26,871 nucleotides of DNA from Firmicutes bacterium UBA5774 (GTDB lineage Bacteria > Bacillota > Clostridia > Peptostreptococcales > Anaerovoracaceae), in contig DIEM01000075.1 in the NCBI GenBank assembly GCA_002418625.1, positions 1-26,871 of the forward strand, given 5' to 3'. Made by a program: the position numbers and the translations under genes. Of this stretch, positions 16,688-23,977 are shown in pieces. Within the stretch, counting starts at the first letter, position 1. Each line of letters opens with the position of its first letter. A model generated the notes under the pieces. It did no database searches. It saw only the letters and a list, made by a program, of their open reading frames with translations, and had not been told where the DNA came from.

Positions 16688-16702
16688 TAGCGTTTTTGTC
16701 AA
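16674..16702 (-). promoter_or_regulatory. Sigma-A promoter of purR
   Basis: On the minus strand TTGACA (16702-16697), 17-nt spacer, TAAAAT (16679-16674). Start near 16667 gives a leader of about 43 nt. The -10 is inside PurBox 2, so PurR binding should block polymerase. Confidence 0.82.
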
Positions 16703-16728
16703 ATTCGAATGCCCCGCTGTCTCATTTA

Positions 16729-16737
16729 TGTTATAAT
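16729..16737 (+). promoter_or_regulatory. Extended -10 promoter of murC
   Basis: TGTTATAAT (16729-16737) is a full extended -10; no matching -35 at 17 nt. Start near 16744 leaves a 26-nt leader to the murC ATG, with AGGAGG at 16759-16764. Confidence 0.6.
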
Positions 16738-16769
16738 CTATCAATAACGCTTACCCTCAGGAGGTTAGA

Positions 16770-18167
16770 ATGACTGATTTGACAAATCACAAGCACATCC
16801 ATTGCATCGGCATCGGCGGAATCGGCCTGTCCGCCATTGCGGAGATTTTTCTCGCAAGAGGCTGCCGGGTCTCAGGATCCGATATGAAGGCCTCCGATGT
16901 CACTGAACGTCTCCAGCGCGATGGCGCTATCATATATACAGAGCATAGGGCGGAAAACATAGACGGATGTGATCTCGTCATCTACTCCGCGGCAGTCTCC
17001 GCCGACAATCCGGAGCTGAAGGAGGCGGCTGTCCGCAAAATAAAAACGATGTCGAGAGCCGAGGTTCTCGGCTGCCTGATGGACGGATACAAGACGAGTA
17101 TCGCCGTATCCGGAACCCATGGCAAGACAACGACGACATCGATGATCTCGCTGATCCTGAAAAACGCCGACCTGGATCCCACGATACTGGTCGGCGGCAA
17201 TCTGTCCGAAATCGGCGGCAATGTAAAGGTAGGCGACAGTGATTACTTCGTAACGGAAGCCTGTGAATATATGGATAGTTTTCTGAGCCTCCGCCCTAAA
17301 ATCGAGATCATCCTGAACATCGATTCGGATCATCTTGACTATTTCAAGGATATAGACCACATCGCAAATTCCTTTGACCGGTTTTCAAAGCTGGTTCCCG
17401 AGGACGGTCATGTTGTAGCCTACTCGTCCAATCCCTTTGTCAGCAGCCTGCTGGGCGAATTGAAATGCAATGTCGTTACCTTTGGTTTCGATGAGCAATG
17501 TGATTATTATGCAGCCGATATAGATTTCAGCTCTGCCGGAATGCCGTCATTTGATATCTATCATCTCGGCGCCAGGCAGTGCTCCATCCAATTGGCTATA
17601 CCGGGCGAACACAACATCGCCAATGCACTGGCTGCATTTGCATGCTGCAGGACGCTGGGCATCGATGCGGATTCCATCGCATCGACACTGAAGCGATTTA
17701 CCGGAACCCAGCGCCGGTTCGACGTCATTGGCATCACGAGCAATAATGTCAAGATCGTAGACGATTATGCCCACCATCCCACCGAGATCAAGGCAACGCT
17801 CAAAGCAGCCCGTAACATTCCTTTCAGCCGGCTATGGTGTATTTTCCAGCCTCATACCTACACCCGCACTCTGGCTCTTTTTGATGATTTTGCCGGAGCC
17901 TTTTCCGATGCGGACGTGATCGTGATGGCAGAGATCTATGCAGCCAGAGAAAAGAACATTCATAAGATCAGCTCCAGGGAACTCGTTGAAAAAATCCGGA
18001 CAGAGTTTCCGGAAAAAGAGATACTCTTCATTCAGGATTTTGATGAAATTGCTGACTTCCTGTTGGAAAAAGCAGCACCCAACGATCTTGTCATCACGAT
18101 GGGCGCAGGAGACATATATAAGGTTGCCGAAAAAATTATTGACAAAGATGCGGCAGCAGCCCAATGA
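16770..18167 (+). CDS. murC: UDP-N-acetylmuramate–L-alanine ligase
   Basis: MurC adds L-Ala to UDP-MurNAc, the first peptide-stem step of peptidoglycan synthesis. The 465-residue length is typical. The N-terminal UDP-binding motif IHCIGIGGIGLSAIA (10-24), the ATP loop GTHGKTTTTS (115-124), the central EACEYMDSFL and HTYTRTL in the C-terminal domain are all visible. AGGAGG stands 5 nt before the ATG. It is divergent from purR and shares its 145-bp regulatory gap. The purR–murC pairing occurs in several clostridia. It is convergent with murA, which supplies its pathway upstream. Confidence 0.98.
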   Translation: MTDLTNHKHIHCIGIGGIGLSAIAEIFLARGCRVSGSDMKASDVTERLQRDGAIIYTEHRAENIDGCDLVIYSAAVSADNPELKEAAVRKIKTMSRAEVLGCLMDGYKTSIAVSGTHGKTTTTSMISLILKNADLDPTILVGGNLSEIGGNVKVGDSDYFVTEACEYMDSFLSLRPKIEIILNIDSDHLDYFKDIDHIANSFDRFSKLVPEDGHVVAYSSNPFVSSLLGELKCNVVTFGFDEQCDYYAADIDFSSAGMPSFDIYHLGARQCSIQLAIPGEHNIANALAAFACCRTLGIDADSIASTLKRFTGTQRRFDVIGITSNNVKIVDDYAHHPTEIKATLKAARNIPFSRLWCIFQPHTYTRTLALFDDFAGAFSDADVIVMAEIYAAREKNIHKISSRELVEKIRTEFPEKEILFIQDFDEIADFLLEKAAPNDLVITMGAGDIYKVAEKIIDKDAAAAQ

Positions 18168-18173
18168 CAGCAT

Positions 18174-18206
18174 AAAAAGCCCCCATCCCGCTCAAACGGG
18201 ATGGGG
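18174..18206 (-). terminator. Terminator between convergent murC and murA
   Basis: A 10-bp perfect stem, CCCCATCCCG (18181-18190) with CGGGATGGGG (18197-18206), 6-nt loop. On the minus strand it is followed by GCTTTTT, so it mainly ends murA. The plus-strand side has no T tract, so murC termination is less certain. Confidence 0.85.
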
Positions 18207-18230
18207 CCGCAATTACGACCGCAGTTTTGT

Positions 18231-19493
18231 TCAGTCCTCAATACGCCTGATATTCGCACCGAGCCCCTTCAATTTTTTGACCAAATCCGCATAACCGCGC
18301 TCAATATGGTAGATTTCCGATATTTCCGTGATCCCTTCGGACATGAGACCGGCAAGCACAAGAGCGGCGCCGGCACGGAGATCCGTTGATATCACCTGGG
18401 CACCGTGAAGCTTTTGGCCACCCTCCACAACAGCGCTTCTTCCTTCGATTCTGATGTTTGCTCCCATCCGGTTCAATTCAGTGATATGCATATAACGATT
18501 TTCAAACACTGTTTCTATGACAACGCTGGAACCCTTCACAGTCGTCAGCAGCGCCATGAACTGCGACTGCATATCCGTTGGAAAACCAGGGTAAGGCAGC
18601 GTTTTGATATCCGTCGATATCAGCTCCTTCTCACTGGCCCTGACGCGCATGCCATCATCGCCGTCGACAACCTCTACGCCGCATTCTATCAACTTTGCGA
18701 TTACCGGCTTCACATGATCTGATACGACATTCTTGAGCAGGATATCTCCTCTGGTGATCGCGGCCGCTACCATGAAAGTCCCTGTTTCGATACGGTCCGG
18801 GATGACAGCGTGCCTGGCCCCGTGCAGGGATCTCACACCTTCGATCCTGATGGTATCTGTGCCGGCTCCTTTGATCTTCGCACCCATCTTATTCAGGAAA
18901 TTTGCAAGATCAACTATTTCAGGCTCTTCCGCCACATTTTCAATGATCGTAATCCCTTCAGCGAGCGAAGCCGCCATCATGATATTTTCCGTGGCACCGA
19001 CGCTCGGAAAGTCCAGATAGACCTTCCCGCCGACAAGTCTGTCGGCTCTGGCTTCGACATGGGTCTCACCTATCACGATCTCGGCGCCGAGTGCGTGAAA
19101 GCCTTTGAGATGAAGATCAATGGGCCTGGCGCCGATCGCGCAGCCGCCGGGCAGCGCGATCCGGATTCGTCCGGTCTTTGCCAGCAGTGGGCCCATCAGC
19201 AGATTGGACGCCCTCATTTTCTTGACCAGCTCATAAGGCGGCTCGATTGTCAGGATTCTGCTTGTCTCCATCTCCATCCTGTTGCGGCCGTAATCAGCGC
19301 GTACGTCGGAGCCGATGCTGCACAGCAGCTGACGCATGACTTCGACATCCCTGAGCTCCGGGACTTCAAGGATCTCACACTTTCCTTCCGCTAATATCGA
19401 CGCCGCCATGATCGGCAAAACGGCGTTTTTTGAACCGCTTATCTCAACTTCCCCTTTTAAAGGGCCATTCTTCTCTATAAAATATTTAGCCAC
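18231..19493 (-). CDS. murA: UDP-N-acetylglucosamine 1-carboxyvinyltransferase
   Basis: MurA joins enolpyruvate from PEP to UDP-GlcNAc, the first committed step of peptidoglycan synthesis and the fosfomycin target. Starting at GTG 19493 gives 420 residues, normal for MurA, and the family start AKYFIEKNGPLKGEVEISGSKNA; a GGAGGA lies 5 nt upstream. The longer frame to 19658 would cross the promoter and is not MurA-like. Catalytic Cys118 in PGGCAIGARP is present, so it should be fosfomycin-sensitive in principle. Lys22-Asn23 of the GSKNA motif are kept. Bacillota often have a second murA; none is in this window. Confidence 0.97.
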   Translation of the reverse strand: MAKYFIEKNGPLKGEVEISGSKNAVLPIMAASILAEGKCEILEVPELRDVEVMRQLLCSIGSDVRADYGRNRMEMETSRILTIEPPYELVKKMRASNLLMGPLLAKTGRIRIALPGGCAIGARPIDLHLKGFHALGAEIVIGETHVEARADRLVGGKVYLDFPSVGATENIMMAASLAEGITIIENVAEEPEIVDLANFLNKMGAKIKGAGTDTIRIEGVRSLHGARHAVIPDRIETGTFMVAAAITRGDILLKNVVSDHVKPVIAKLIECGVEVVDGDDGMRVRASEKELISTDIKTLPYPGFPTDMQSQFMALLTTVKGSSVVIETVFENRYMHITELNRMGANIRIEGRSAVVEGGQKLHGAQVISTDLRAGAALVLAGLMSEGITEISEIYHIERGYADLVKKLKGLGANIRRIED

Positions 19494-19551
19494 TACCGTC
19501 CTCCAAAATCTATCTAAACCAAACGGATCCTTCCGGGTGATTAGCCTCATT

Positions 19552-19580
19552 ATTATAATAAATTTTTGCCATTTTGTCAA
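19552..19580 (-). promoter_or_regulatory. Sigma-A promoter of murA
   Basis: On the minus strand a perfect TTGACA (19580-19575), 17-nt spacer and a perfect TATAAT (19557-19552). This is the best consensus promoter in the window. Start near 19545 gives a leader of about 52 nt. Confidence 0.9.
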
Positions 19581-19586
19581 AACAAG

Positions 19587-19615
19587 TTGTAATGCGGCAT
19601 ATTTTGGGCAATAAT
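19587..19615 (+). promoter_or_regulatory. Possible promoter of the DUF948-like gene
   Basis: TTGTAA (19587-19592), 17-nt spacer, AATAAT (19610-19615): 4 of 6 and 5 of 6 matches. It lies back to back with the murA promoter. Start near 19622 leaves about 64 nt before the ATG at 19686. Confidence 0.4.
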
Positions 19616-19685
19616 GAATCAAGGGGCGAATAATTACTGAAAATCCGCCTTGTTTCAAGGTTATATGTTAAAGGAGGTTTCCTCG

Positions 19686-20003
19686 ATGGATACAACGATT
19701 ACGCTCGGCGAAGCCGGTATGCTGCTTATAGGTCTTGCATTGCTGGTTCTGATAGTTTATTGCATCATTTTAGTTAAAAATCTGATCCCTTCAGTCAAGT
19801 CGATCAGCAAAATATTGAAGGATACCGAAACAATCTCCGGTGTAGCGGCTGAAAGCACGCTTGAAGCCCAAAAAATCGTATCCGGCCTTTCCTCTTCCCT
19901 TGGAAGCGTTTCCGATATCATGAAGGGCAACCAGAGCCTGATTGCAGCAATGACCTCTATCATCAATGCGGTTGGATCGCTTAAAAATCTGTTTAAAAAA
20001 TAA
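19686..20003 (+). CDS. Small membrane-anchored protein, DUF948-like
   Basis: A 105-residue protein with one hydrophobic segment near the N terminus (about 11-32, MLLIGLALLVLIVYCIILVKN) and an otherwise helical, Ser/Ala/Lys-rich tail with regular spacing (KSISKILKDTETISGVAAESTLEAQKI), likely coiled coil. This shape resembles the DUF948 (YtxG/YoxC) family, but I am only moderately sure. The ATG at 19686 has AAGGAGG 8 nt upstream, so translation is well supported; the frame extends upstream to 19650 without a site. Function unknown; it stands between murA (divergent) and abrB, which has its own promoter. Confidence 0.7.
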   Translation: MDTTITLGEAGMLLIGLALLVLIVYCIILVKNLIPSVKSISKILKDTETISGVAAESTLEAQKIVSGLSSSLGSVSDIMKGNQSLIAAMTSIINAVGSLKNLFKK

Positions 20004-20020
20004 TTCGAGCGCTCAATAGG

Positions 20021-20049
20021 TTGACTTATTCATACAAAAATGGTAATAT
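20021..20049 (+). promoter_or_regulatory. Sigma-A promoter of abrB
   Basis: TTGACT (20021-20026), 17-nt spacer ending TGG, TAATAT (20044-20049), so it also has the extended -10 TG. Start near 20056 leaves about 30 nt to the ATG at 20087. Confidence 0.72.
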
Positions 20050-20086
20050 TTTGCATATAGTTTGCGATAGTAAAGGGGTGACCGCA

Positions 20087-20329
20087 ATGAAAGCCACTGG
20101 TATGGTCAGAAAAGTTGACAATCTTGGCAGAATAGTGCTTCCGATCGAACTGAGAAGAACACTCGATATAGATCTAAAGGATCCGCTGGAAATTTACGTG
20201 GACGGAGACAGCATCATTTTGAAGAAATATGAACCCGCCTGCATTTTTTGCGGAAACGCCAAGGATGTAAAAGACATTCACGGCAAGATCGTCTGCCAGG
20301 ATTGCATAAATGAACTCAAGAAGATTTAG
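20087..20329 (+). CDS. abrB: AbrB-type transition-state regulator with CxxC pair
   Basis: An 80-residue protein beginning MKATGMVRKVDNLGRIVLPI, nearly the same as the N-terminal swapped-hairpin DNA-binding domain of B. subtilis AbrB (MKSTGIVRKVDELGRVVIPI, recalled). The basic residues of the DNA-contact face are present (RKV, ELRRTLDI). The C-terminal part differs from B. subtilis: CIFC (52-55) and CQDC (70-73) form two CxxC knuckles typical of clostridial AbrB proteins and may bind zinc. The start at 20087 has GGGGTG upstream. AbrB factors repress post-exponential genes, spoVG among them in B. subtilis; the link here is inference. Confidence 0.92.
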   Translation: MKATGMVRKVDNLGRIVLPIELRRTLDIDLKDPLEIYVDGDSIILKKYEPACIFCGNAKDVKDIHGKIVCQDCINELKKI

Positions 20330-20437
20330 CCGCCGTTAAACGTCAGGAGCAATATCCATTTCTCCGTCAGTTTTTCCGGCTGATGATCGCGGCCTTCGAT
20401 TATCCTGCGATCCGTATTTCTATGCTTCACCGAAAAA

Positions 20438-20486
20438 AAGAGAGGATCTCATTGGCTCAGGCCTGATGATTTTCTCTTGTTTTTTT
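20438..20486. terminator. Bidirectional terminator between abrB and trmN6
   Basis: Stem AAGAGA (20438-20443) with TCTCTT (20473-20478), plus inner pairs TCAT/ATGA and GGC/GCC, is flanked by A7 on the left and a T7 run on the right (20480-20486). It can work for abrB (plus) and trmN6 (minus). The stem is imperfect. The rest of the 207-nt gap (20330-20536) shows no gene; a small GATCGC/GCGATC hairpin lies around 20387-20412. Confidence 0.6.
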
Positions 20487-20536
20487 CCTTAGCTTCCGGC
20501 AGCTTTTTCCTTTTATGCTTTCAGATTAGGGTGTCG

Positions 20537-21271
20537 CTATATCTTTCCGTAGATCCTCAGCAGTTCCGCTGTATATCCTCCGCCAATTTTATGGATGTAT
20601 AGCGGCTTATCGAACTTCAATTCGGGATTCCCGTTTTTCGTGCAATGTAAAAGCATGATATTTGGCACCGCGTTTCTTGAAGGATGGACCAGCCGGATTC
20701 TTTTAGGCTCAAGCCGGTATTTTCTGGACAAAACCAATATATCCACAAGTCTTGATGGGCGATGAACCAAAAATAAACTGCCCTTGAACCTCAGCAGCTC
20801 GCTTGCGGCACGTATAAACGCCTCCAGATCTGCTGTCGTTTCATGCCTTGATATCATCCTGGCTTCAGACAGATTCTTAACGCCGGCCTGGCCGGCCATA
20901 TATGGCGGATTCGATACGACTGCGTCAAAGGAACCCTTGTCAAATCTTCCGGATATTTCGGATACATCGGAGTTGATGATCTCGATCCTTCCCTGAAGTC
21001 CATTGAGTTCGACATTTCTGGCGGCAAGCACGGCAGCCTCCGGCTGCAACTCAATCCCGACGATCCTTCGGGCGCTTGTTTTGTGGGAAATGATCAGCGG
21101 AACGATTCCCGTTCCGGTTCCCAGATCGATCACGTCGCTGTTCGGCCTGACCTTTGCGTAATCCGCAAGTAGGACCGCATCGACCCCGTAGCAAAACCCG
21201 CCGGGGTCCTGGATCAGCTTTAGTCCTCCAAATCCAATATCGTCAATCCGTTCGCACATTTTATCATTCAT
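20537..21271 (-). CDS. trmN6: tRNA1(Val) (adenine(37)-N6)-methyltransferase-like (TrmN6/YabB)
   Basis: A 244-residue class I SAM methyltransferase. DLGTGTG (49-55) is the SAM-binding motif, and NPPY (121-124) marks an amino N6-adenine methylase. The preceding GFCYGVDAVLLADYA (25-39) is typical of the TrmN6/YfiC family, which methylates A37 of tRNA-Val. In B. subtilis the equivalent is yabB, in the same position after yaaT. It overlaps the ricT end by 8 nt (ATG 21271; a second ATG at 21259 is possible), so coupled translation is likely. Substrate is inferred from the family. Confidence 0.88.
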   Translation of the reverse strand: MNDKMCERIDDIGFGGLKLIQDPGGFCYGVDAVLLADYAKVRPNSDVIDLGTGTGIVPLIISHKTSARRIVGIELQPEAAVLAARNVELNGLQGRIEIINSDVSEISGRFDKGSFDAVVSNPPYMAGQAGVKNLSEARMISRHETTADLEAFIRAASELLRFKGSLFLVHRPSRLVDILVLSRKYRLEPKRIRLVHPSRNAVPNIMLLHCTKNGNPELKFDKPLYIHKIGGGYTAELLRIYGKI

Positions 21272-22172
21272 CCAGCAGATTTTTTATTTCCTTCAACAGG
21301 TCTTTGTCGATGTCTTCAAGGATATCCTTATCCTTTGCGGATATCCGGACGATCTCCTCTTTATTGTATATATGGAGTTCATCGCTGAGCTTCTCGGGCT
21401 TATCCTGTGTTTTTTCGTCAAGCACCAGTCTTACACGAACCTTGCTTTCCAGAAGATTCGTATCAAATACGACACCGATGCCTTCCGGCGTCCTGACATG
21501 CTCGCCCTGCTCCGGAAGCCCTCTGCGCAGTTCGTTATAGACCTCGTTTTCAAATTTAAGGCAACACATCAACCTTCCGCATATGCCGGAAATTTTGGTC
21601 GGATTGAGCGACAGATTCTGTATTTTGGCCATCTTGATCGATACCGGCTCAAATTCAGGCAGCCATGTATGGCAGCACAGTCCCTTGCCGCAGGTGCCAA
21701 TGCCGCCGACCATCTTTGCCTCATCCCTGACACCGATCTGTCTGAGTTCGATACGCATTTTAAAGACCCCGGCAAGATCCTTTACCAGCTCTCTGAAATC
21801 TACCCGCCCTTCAGCGGTGAAATAAAATATGATCTTGCTGTTGTCGAAGGTATATTCCACATCGATGAGCTTCATGACCAGATGATGCTTGTCGACTTTT
21901 TCCTGGCAGAGCGATATGGCTTTCGCCTTTCGCCTCATATTTTCCTCGTGCTGGAACGTATCCTTCTCATCTGCGATCCGGATCACCTTTTTCAATGGTG
22001 ACACGACTTCCTTATCAGGGACTTCCTTGGGGGCTATGGTCACTTCGCCGTATTCCATTCCTCTTGATGTCTCGACGATCACATGATCGCCTTTTGTTAT
22101 CTCAAAGCTGTCAGGATCGAAATAATAGATTTTCCCAGCCTTTTTAAACCTGATGCCTACAACTTTTATCAT
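21264..22172 (-). CDS. ricT: PSP1-domain protein RicT (YaaT)
   Basis: A 302-residue protein with a central PSP1 domain. Six cysteines, in GTCGKGLCC (159-167) and ICGRLMCC (197-204), fit the iron-sulfur-binding cysteines of RicT. In B. subtilis RicT works with RicA and RicF to guide RNase Y in mRNA maturation and also affects sporulation and biofilm phosphorelays. Start ATG at 22172 has AGGAGG 6 nt upstream; the frame continues to 22193 but MGSRRKR is not typical. It overlaps the end of holB by 29 nt, matching the conserved tmk–holB–yaaT order. The partner genes are not in this window. Confidence 0.93.
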   Translation of the reverse strand: MIKVVGIRFKKAGKIYYFDPDSFEITKGDHVIVETSRGMEYGEVTIAPKEVPDKEVVSPLKKVIRIADEKDTFQHEENMRRKAKAISLCQEKVDKHHLVMKLIDVEYTFDNSKIIFYFTAEGRVDFRELVKDLAGVFKMRIELRQIGVRDEAKMVGGIGTCGKGLCCHTWLPEFEPVSIKMAKIQNLSLNPTKISGICGRLMCCLKFENEVYNELRRGLPEQGEHVRTPEGIGVVFDTNLLESKVRVRLVLDEKTQDKPEKLSDELHIYNKEEIVRISAKDKDILEDIDKDLLKEIKNLLDE

Positions 22173-23049
22173 CCTTTTCCTCCTGGATCCCAAGCAGCAT
22201 GCTTTTTAGCGCATAGCCTGCGTTAATATTCATATTCAAATCTTTTTTTGCCTTCTCAATATTTTTGATAATGATCATCAGATCGGCAGGCCTGTGCAAT
22301 CGGGCCTCGCGTGCAAGCGCATCTCCCTGATCAGCATTGGCGATGCCAACCTGGCTGCCGCAGCAAACCAGCAGCATATCACGAAACCAGATCTCAAGGA
22401 TATCCAGTATCAACAGCGCCTCTTCCCTGTTCTTTCCGATTTCAGCAAGCCTTGGCGCCAACTCGTACAATGGCCTTCCCGAAACAATTCCGCTTGCTGT
22501 TTCCATCAGGCTGTATTTCACTGCCTGTTCGTCTGTCATGAGATTTTTCGCTTCGCCCCTGATCCGGTGAAGGATACATCTCGATCTTATGGTAGATGTC
22601 AGGTTTCCCGCATTTTCAGACAAAAGCATGATGACATTACCTCCGCAAGGCTCTTCCAGCGTTTTAAGCAGCCTGTTCTGAGCCCGCAGCGTCATGGTGT
22701 CGGCTTTATCGATTATTGCGATATTGCGGTTTCCTTCCAAGGGTTTTTTCTTAAGCCTGCCCTGCATCCATTCCACAACTTCATCTTTGATGCTCGCTCC
22801 CTCTGCGGTGATATAAATGATATCCTCGTGGTTGCCGTGATCCGCCTTTCTGCATGAGGGGCAGTCGTCACAGGCGTCTCCGTCCTTTGATCCGCAAAGG
22901 ATCGCCTTGGCGAAATTCCAGGCGATCTTTCTTTTGACATCATCTCCTGCCCCCTCGAATATATAGGCGTGAAAGACGCTGCCATCGGCTGCCGACTCCC
23001 TTAATCTATCTGTAGTAGGCTTATTTCCTGCAATATCTTTAAATGCCAC
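22144..23049 (-). CDS. holB: DNA polymerase III delta prime subunit
   Basis: A 301-residue clamp-loader subunit that helps load the beta sliding clamp. The four-cysteine zinc site (Cys52, 60, 63, 66) and the SRC motif (156-158) with its arginine for neighbouring ATP sites are present. The Walker A region reads EGAGDDVKRK (32-41) and lacks the GKT lysine-threonine, as expected since delta prime does not need to hydrolyse ATP. It begins 6 nt after the tmk stop and overlaps ricT. It lacks the full AAA+ ATPase motifs that DnaX would have, so this is delta prime rather than gamma/tau. Confidence 0.93.
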   Translation of the reverse strand: MAFKDIAGNKPTTDRLRESAADGSVFHAYIFEGAGDDVKRKIAWNFAKAILCGSKDGDACDDCPSCRKADHGNHEDIIYITAEGASIKDEVVEWMQGRLKKKPLEGNRNIAIIDKADTMTLRAQNRLLKTLEEPCGGNVIMLLSENAGNLTSTIRSRCILHRIRGEAKNLMTDEQAVKYSLMETASGIVSGRPLYELAPRLAEIGKNREEALLILDILEIWFRDMLLVCCGSQVGIANADQGDALAREARLHRPADLMIIIKNIEKAKKDLNMNINAGYALKSMLLGIQEEKDDKSCRHQV

Positions 23050-23055
23050 GCCGGC

Positions 23056-23682
23056 TCACCTTTTCCCGCCATCTATCAGACGATCAATGCTGTTGCAGAT
23101 ATCCCTGCTTATTGCTTCGATCCCCCTTGAGGCGTCTATGCCTGTGATTCTGCCCGGATACTGCTCTTCCAGTGCCAGATAACCATTGTAGACTGCCTGA
23201 TGATATTCCAATTTTTCCAAATCCAGGCGGTCCATCTCCGCTTCAGGTCTACGGCTCATCAATAATGCCGGATCGACTTTAAGCAGGAATGTCGCGTCCG
23301 GCATACATCCTCTAATTGCGATGTCGTTGATGATCCTGACAGATTCACCCAATTTTCTTCCATATCCCTGATATACGATACTGGAATCGACAAACCGGTC
23401 ACAAATGACGGTTTTTCCTTTTTCAAGATTCGGCAGGATCAGCTCCGCCACATGCTGAGCCCTGGACGCAGCATATAAAAGGGCTTCCGCCACCGGATCC
23501 ATTTCCGTATGCGCCCGGTCCAATATAATGGACCGTATTTTCTCGCTGATGACTGTTCCTCCGGGCTCCCGGGTCAATATAGCCTCATAGCCTCTCGTTT
23601 CAAGATGCTGCTTCAGCAATTGTATCTGTGTTGTTTTGCCGGAGCCGTCCGGGCCCTCAAAGGTTATGAACAAACCTCTCAT
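23056..23682 (-). CDS. tmk: Thymidylate kinase
   Basis: Phosphorylates dTMP to dTDP for DNA synthesis. The 208 residues show the P-loop GPDGSGKTT (10-18), the DR(E/H) segment TREPGGT (37-43) and DRFVDSS (about 94-100) that contacts the nucleotide. The ATG (23682) overlaps the TGA of the small membrane-protein gene by ATGA, and holB follows after 6 nt. The three probably share the promoter at 23889-23861. Confidence 0.97.
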   Translation of the reverse strand: MRGLFITFEGPDGSGKTTQIQLLKQHLETRGYEAILTREPGGTVISEKIRSIILDRAHTEMDPVAEALLYAASRAQHVAELILPNLEKGKTVICDRFVDSSIVYQGYGRKLGESVRIINDIAIRGCMPDATFLLKVDPALLMSRRPEAEMDRLDLEKLEYHQAVYNGYLALEEQYPGRITGIDASRGIEAISRDICNSIDRLIDGGKR

Positions 23683-23819
23683 TGCGATCTCCTGCGCGCC
23701 GGCGCTTTAGGGGATTTTTCCTCATACTCTGTCACGAGCTTCCCGAACAATATCCTGAAAATATAAGCAGCCGGAACACAGAGCAGTGCCAGAAAGATTA
23801 TTTTGACCGCCAACATCAT
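23679..23819 (-). CDS. Small single-pass membrane protein, coupled to tmk
   Basis: A 46-residue protein with one hydrophobic segment (about 3-22, LAVKIIFLALLCVPAAYIF) and a short basic tail ending in PKAPARRRSQ. The start is the first of two tandem ATGs at 23819 (the other at 23816); AAGGA lies 8 nt upstream of the first. The TGA overlaps the tmk ATG by 4 nt. A longer in-frame form to 23963 would cross the promoter and is rejected. It is the first gene of the operon. I do not recognise the family. Short length lowers certainty, but start, overlap and upstream promoter support it. Confidence 0.6.
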   Translation of the reverse strand: MMLAVKIIFLALLCVPAAYIFRILFGKLVTEYEEKSPKAPARRRSQ

Positions 23820-23860
23820 CCCTCTTTTCCTTAACCGTCGGACTGCCTCCGACCCATTAC

Positions 23861-23889
23861 ATTGTAACAGTAAAACCATGTCATGGCAA
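23861..23889 (-). promoter_or_regulatory. Sigma-A promoter of the small-ORF–tmk–holB operon
   Basis: On the minus strand TTGCCA (23889-23884), 17-nt spacer, TACAAT (23866-23861), with an extended TGT before the -10. Start near 23854 gives a 34-nt leader that opens directly with a hairpin (23853-23837). Confidence 0.65.
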
Positions 23890-23902
23890 GAGTATTGAGC
23901 GA

Positions 23903-23932
23903 TTGCCGCCATACGTGAAGCTGTGTTATAAT
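23903..23932 (+). promoter_or_regulatory. Promoter of the trkA pair
   Basis: TTGCCG (23903-23908), 18-nt spacer, TATAAT (23927-23932) with an extended TGT. It is divergent from the small-ORF–tmk promoter, about 14 bp from its -35. Start near 23939 leaves a 38-nt leader, too short for a riboswitch. Confidence 0.68.
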
Positions 23933-23977
23933 AGTTTATTAAAAGTCTTTCAATATCCTTCAAAGGAGGTCCGATAT

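Noticed and set aside
16625..16744. 40-residue N-terminal extension of PurR
   Set aside because: It would run over the PurBoxes and promoter and lacks a ribosome binding site; ATG at 16624 has GAGGTGA and gives the family start.
19494..19658. N-terminal extension of MurA
   Set aside because: It covers the consensus murA promoter; GTG at 19493 with GGAGGA gives the standard MurA start.
20330..20536. Small gene in the abrB–trmN6 gap
   Set aside because: No frame with a ribosome binding site; the gap holds a terminator and minor hairpins.
23820..23963. Longer version of the small membrane protein before tmk
   Set aside because: It would cross its own promoter and the opposite trkA promoter; the tandem ATG at 23819 is preceded by AAGGA.
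23933..23977. c-di-AMP riboswitch before the K+ uptake genes
   Set aside because: The leader is only about 40 nt, and the trkH leader is also too short; no aptamer-like structure was seen.
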